Of a stretch of 64,000 nt of DNA, positions 61,161-64,000 are shown in pieces. The position numbers and the translations under genes were made by a program. Position 1 is the first letter of the stretch. Each line of letters begins with the position of its first letter. Below the pieces are notes generated by a model, which worked only from the letters and a program-made list of their open reading frames with translations, did not search any database and was not told the origin of the DNA. This stretch comes from Polynucleobacter sp. MWH-Aus1W21 (GTDB taxonomy: Bacteria > Pseudomonadota > Gammaproteobacteria > Burkholderiales > Burkholderiaceae), in assembly GCF_018687275.1 (NCBI RefSeq), contig NZ_CP061287.1, positions 248,001 to 312,000 on the forward strand. Direction: 5' to 3'.

Positions 61161-62333
61161 GTGCGAGATAAGCTCACTTGGATCTATAGAGTCTTTATAG
61201 TTGCGCCAAAGCAGTGGAGCTTGCCGCTACACACAGATGTAGTGATTTTCCATTCTGCTGGAAGTGATTTATTATCAAAATATTTTGAAAAGAAATCATC
61301 TCAAATTTTTAAATTAGATGGTGGCTTTATTAATATCCCCATTTTAATTAAATCTATATTGACTAAAAATTTTTGGCTTGGCCGTCCTGATCGCGCTTAC
61401 GTTTGGTCCTTCTTGAGCGTAGTTAAACCTAAATTAGTAGCAAGCTTTATTGATAATGATCCGCTCTTTTATGAGATCTCTGGACAATTTGAGGGAATTA
61501 AAACTATATTGCTGCAAAACGGCACTCGAGATAATTGGCTTGATCGTTTCTCTATTGATCGTAGCTGGAAAGTAGATGCAATTTTTGCTCATAATCCATC
61601 TATCGGCGAGTATTACCAATCTAGGATTGCCAGTAATATCTTTCCAAGCGGGTCCCTTAAAAATAATCTAGTTCCCATAAATCCGAAAAAGTATCGCGAT
61701 GAGGTTTTATATATATCTCAGTACCATCAAAAATCAATCCCTAGTAAGCCGATTGTGTTTGATGCCAATGGAAAGGCGTACGGCTGGGAAGAGTTCTTTG
61801 CGATAGATGGTTTGCTGATTCAGCATCTAGATTTATGGTGTTCTGACCATGGCAAAACCCTCAGAGTTTATGGTCGTGAAACCGAAAAATTTGGCCCGGA
61901 GTACCTATACTTTAAAGAGCGCATTACAAAATCTACTTGGGTATATGAGCCCAGATCATCTCCACTTGGCGGTTACCAACAATTAGATGCTGCCAATATA
62001 GTGGTGACTGTCGACTCTACTTTAGGCTATGAGTCTTTAGCTAGAGGTGGAAAAACAGCTTTTTTTGCTGGGCGAGGTCAATTCATCAATAGCGCAGCAA
62101 GGCGCTTTGGTTGGCCGGGATCGCTGCCAGAAAACGGCCCCTTTTGGGCTTCATCAGTGAATTCTGATGAGGTTTATCGAGTAATGGATTATTTGGCTGG
62201 CGAAAGCGATGCCCAATGGCAAAAAACTTGCCAAACCTATGCGCCTCAGGTGATGGGCTTTGATCCAGGTAATACAATTCTTCAATCAACACTGCAACAT
62301 TTTTTAACTAGCGAGCAACTTAAATATGCTTAA
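61161..62333 (+). CDS. Surface carbohydrate biosynthesis protein, possible nonulosonate transferase
   Basis: The 390-residue protein starts at GTG, 2 bases after neuA. LLQNGTRDNW, FAHNPSIGEYY and the C-terminal VTVDSTLGYESLARGGKTAFF are the clearest motifs; they resemble uncharacterised surface-polysaccharide proteins and the donor-binding half of GT-B transferases. No signal peptide or membrane segment is evident. Its place directly after neuA makes it the candidate to use CMP-nonulosonate, but no catalytic residue can be named with confidence. Confidence 0.65.
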   Translation: MRDKLTWIYRVFIVAPKQWSLPLHTDVVIFHSAGSDLLSKYFEKKSSQIFKLDGGFINIPILIKSILTKNFWLGRPDRAYVWSFLSVVKPKLVASFIDNDPLFYEISGQFEGIKTILLQNGTRDNWLDRFSIDRSWKVDAIFAHNPSIGEYYQSRIASNIFPSGSLKNNLVPINPKKYRDEVLYISQYHQKSIPSKPIVFDANGKAYGWEEFFAIDGLLIQHLDLWCSDHGKTLRVYGRETEKFGPEYLYFKERITKSTWVYEPRSSPLGGYQQLDAANIVVTVDSTLGYESLARGGKTAFFAGRGQFINSAARRFGWPGSLPENGPFWASSVNSDEVYRVMDYLAGESDAQWQKTCQTYAPQVMGFDPGNTILQSTLQHFLTSEQLKYA

Positions 62334-63327
62334 AAACTCTTCAATTCTCATTACCGGTGGTACTGGTTCCTTTGGCCACATGTTTGTTCCGCTGACTTTG
62401 GCAAAGTACAACCCAAGTCGCTTGGTAATCTTTTCTCGAGATGAGATGAAGCAGTGGGAAATGGCAAAACTATATGGTGGTGATGATAGAGTTCGATTCT
62501 TCATTGGTGATGTGCGTGATAAGGATCGCTTATCTCGCGCCCTGCAAGGCATTGATTATGTTGTGCATGCTGCTGCGACCAAAATTGTTCCTACAGCTGA
62601 ATACAATCCTTTTGAGTGTGTCAAGACAAACGTAATGGGCGCAATGAACTTGATCGATGCTTGTATTGATCAGGGTGTCAAACGTGTGGTTGCCCTCTCT
62701 ACAGATAAAGCGAGCAGTCCCGCTAATTTATACGGTGCAACTAAGCTGACATCCGATAAGTTATTTATTGCCGGTAATTCGTATTCTGGAAAAAATGAAA
62801 CTCGATTTGCGGTCGTACGCTATGGAAATGTCATGGGATCACGTGGTTCAGTTATTCCATTCTTTCTGAATGAAGCTGAAAAAGGTGGGCCACTTCCGGT
62901 TACTGATGAGCGTATGACGCGCTTTATGATCACCCTGGAGCAAGGTGTTGAGCTGGTTTGGCATGCGTTTGATGATGCGGTTGGTGGTGAAATTTATGTC
63001 AAGAAGATTCCATCAATGAAGATTCCAGATATAGCATCAGCTGTTGCTCCTGGGCTTGAGCAAAAAGTTATCGGCATTCGTCCTGGTGAAAAATTGCATG
63101 AGCAGATGATTGGGTTTGAGGACGCTCCATATACCTATGAGTATCCAGAGCATTTCAAGATACTTCCCGCAATTCATGACTGGAGTCAGGATCCTTACCG
63201 TATCAACAACGGTAAATTGGTATCGCCTGATTTCACTTACAGTTCAGATAACAATCCAAGCTGGATGAGCGTGGAAGAATTGCGTTCATGGATCGATGCC
63301 AACAAGCAGAAGATGTTGCAAATCTAA
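62326..63327 (+). CDS. pseB: UDP-N-acetylglucosamine 4,6-dehydratase, PseB-like
   Basis: The 333-residue SDR protein opens SILITGGTGSFGHMFVPLTL and has IFSRDEMKQWEMAKLYGGD, HAAATKIVPTAEYNPFECVKTN and LSTDKASSPANLYGATK with the catalytic Asp-Lys and Tyr; RYGNVMGSRGSVIPFF and RPGEKLHEQMI follow. This matches PseB, the inverting dehydratase of pseudaminic acid synthesis; FnlA-type enzymes are the next best match. It overlaps the previous gene by 8 bases. The next pathway gene, pseC, is not visible before the window ends. Confidence 0.85.
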   Translation: MLKNSSILITGGTGSFGHMFVPLTLAKYNPSRLVIFSRDEMKQWEMAKLYGGDDRVRFFIGDVRDKDRLSRALQGIDYVVHAAATKIVPTAEYNPFECVKTNVMGAMNLIDACIDQGVKRVVALSTDKASSPANLYGATKLTSDKLFIAGNSYSGKNETRFAVVRYGNVMGSRGSVIPFFLNEAEKGGPLPVTDERMTRFMITLEQGVELVWHAFDDAVGGEIYVKKIPSMKIPDIASAVAPGLEQKVIGIRPGEKLHEQMIGFEDAPYTYEYPEHFKILPAIHDWSQDPYRINNGKLVSPDFTYSSDNNPSWMSVEELRSWIDANKQKMLQI

Positions 63328-63333
63328 TCCTTC

Positions 63334-64000
63334 ATGGTTCAAAACCTATTAAAAAGTACGTCAAGGATTGCGCTGGGTACAGCGCAGTTTGGACTTGCTT
63401 ATGGCGTTGCGAACCAGTCTGGGCAAATTCAACGGAGCGATGGCTCCGCAATCCTGAATGAGGCGTTATCACAGGGTATTGATACTATCGATACTGCGAT
63501 TGCCTATGGCAATAGCGAGGATTGTCTGGGTGAAATTGGGGTCCAAGACTTTCACGTCATCAGCAAGCTTCCGCCGGCACCTAACGGCGAATCGATCGCC
63601 TCTTGGGTAAGTGACCAAATTGCATCGTCATTGAAGCGCTTGCGCATTGATAGGCTGCATGGCCTTTTATTGCATCAACCTAGTCAGTTATTGAGCGATA
63701 TTGGGCCAGATCTTTTTAAAGCTCTATTGCAAGCAAGGGATAAGGGCTTAGTTAATAAGATAGGTATTTCAATTTATGACCCTAGTGAGCTAGATGCCAT
63801 TCTGACTTTATTTCCTTTAGATATTGTTCAGGCTCCTTTGAATTTAGTTGACAGGCGATTGGTGTCTAGCGGTTGGTTGGGGCGATTAAAGGATCTTGGA
63901 ATTGAAGTTCATACACGCTCTGCATTTCTTCAGGGTTTGTTGCTTATGGATCGCCAATTGATTCCTGAATATTTTTCTAAATGGGATGCATTATGGGATA
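63334..64000 (+). CDS. Aldo/keto reductase family protein, N-terminal part (runs off right edge)
   Basis: An ATG at 63334, 6 bases after pseB, opens a frame of 222 codons to the edge. IALGTAQFGLAYG begins the TIM barrel; the catalytic set Asp and Tyr (IDTAIAYGNSED), Lys (VISKLPP) and His (LLLHQPSQ) is present. Such reductases are frequent in surface-sugar clusters and could reduce a keto sugar. The C-terminal part and following genes lie outside the window. Confidence 0.85.
   Translation, partial: MVQNLLKSTSRIALGTAQFGLAYGVANQSGQIQRSDGSAILNEALSQGIDTIDTAIAYGNSEDCLGEIGVQDFHVISKLPPAPNGESIASWVSDQIASSLKRLRIDRLHGLLLHQPSQLLSDIGPDLFKALLQARDKGLVNKIGISIYDPSELDAILTLFPLDIVQAPLNLVDRRLVSSGWLGRLKDLGIEVHTRSAFLQGLLLMDRQLIPEYFSKWDALWD

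Overview
The window looks like a chromosomal segment of a free-living betaproteobacterium of the Burkholderiaceae, most likely Polynucleobacter or a close relative. This is inferred from gene order (tolQ-R-A-B-pal-cpoB-queC; exbB-exbD-lpxK-ycaR-kdsB-adk; ribBA-ribH-nusB), compact spacing, moderately AT-rich codon use and a Tat-exported high-potential iron-sulfur protein. No rRNA, tRNA, CRISPR array or insertion sequence was seen. Almost all of the window is coding; the only gene-free stretch over 300 bases is 39918-40230.

Region A (1-16249) is a surface polysaccharide locus. It makes GDP-fucose (manC fragment, gmd, fcl), dTDP-rhamnose (rfbBDAC) and UDP-galactose (galE). It also has an initiating sugar-phosphate transferase, an O-antigen ligase/polymerase-type membrane protein, a GT9 enzyme, a GT2 enzyme, a probable GT-fold protein and two different fucosyltransferases (GT11 and GT10). 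It closes with heptosyltransferase I. Region B (16263-24920) carries a TolC-like outer-membrane protein, uppP, a DUF2721 protein, a UDP-glucuronate decarboxylase-like enzyme, trmB, gabD and the nusB-ribH-ribBA operon.

Region C (25043-28582) has four minor-pilin-like genes wedged between the riboflavin genes, followed by ribD and ribE. The pilW-like gene starts exactly at its mature N terminus, and a prepilin-type leader lies in the same frame just upstream behind a stop codon. Region D (28593-46894) is core housekeeping: queC, Tol-Pal, glyA, nrdR, adk, kdsB, a Trm112-like gene (59 codons), lpxK, exbBD, xseA, murB, yajQ, xerD, plsY, folE and a few small membrane or lipoprotein genes.

Region E (46939-52559) is an ABC-exporter O-antigen module: Wzm, Wzt with a C-terminal sugar-binding domain, a WbdD-like methyltransferase, a 61-residue protein and an 842-residue double glycosyltransferase. 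A HiPIP gene and a 44-residue convergent gene follow. Region F (53384-64000, running off the right edge) is an accessory cluster led by an EPS-type MarR-like regulator with a palindrome in its promoter region. It then has an ABC flippase and a nonulosonic acid pathway (LegB-like dehydratase, NeuD-like acetyltransferase, NeuB, NeuC, CBS-nucleotidyltransferase, NeuA), an unassigned surface-carbohydrate protein, a PseB-like dehydratase and a cut-off aldo/keto reductase. The expected LegC aminotransferase is absent from the visible part. Together the window encodes precursor supply, glycosyl transfer, export and lipid A/core attachment for at least two surface glycans, one probably fucosylated and one probably bearing a legionaminic- or pseudaminic-type sugar.

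Starts were moved from the longest possible reading frame where a ribosome binding site or family length favoured an internal ATG. No promoter is called, because no -35/-10 pair was convincing by eye.
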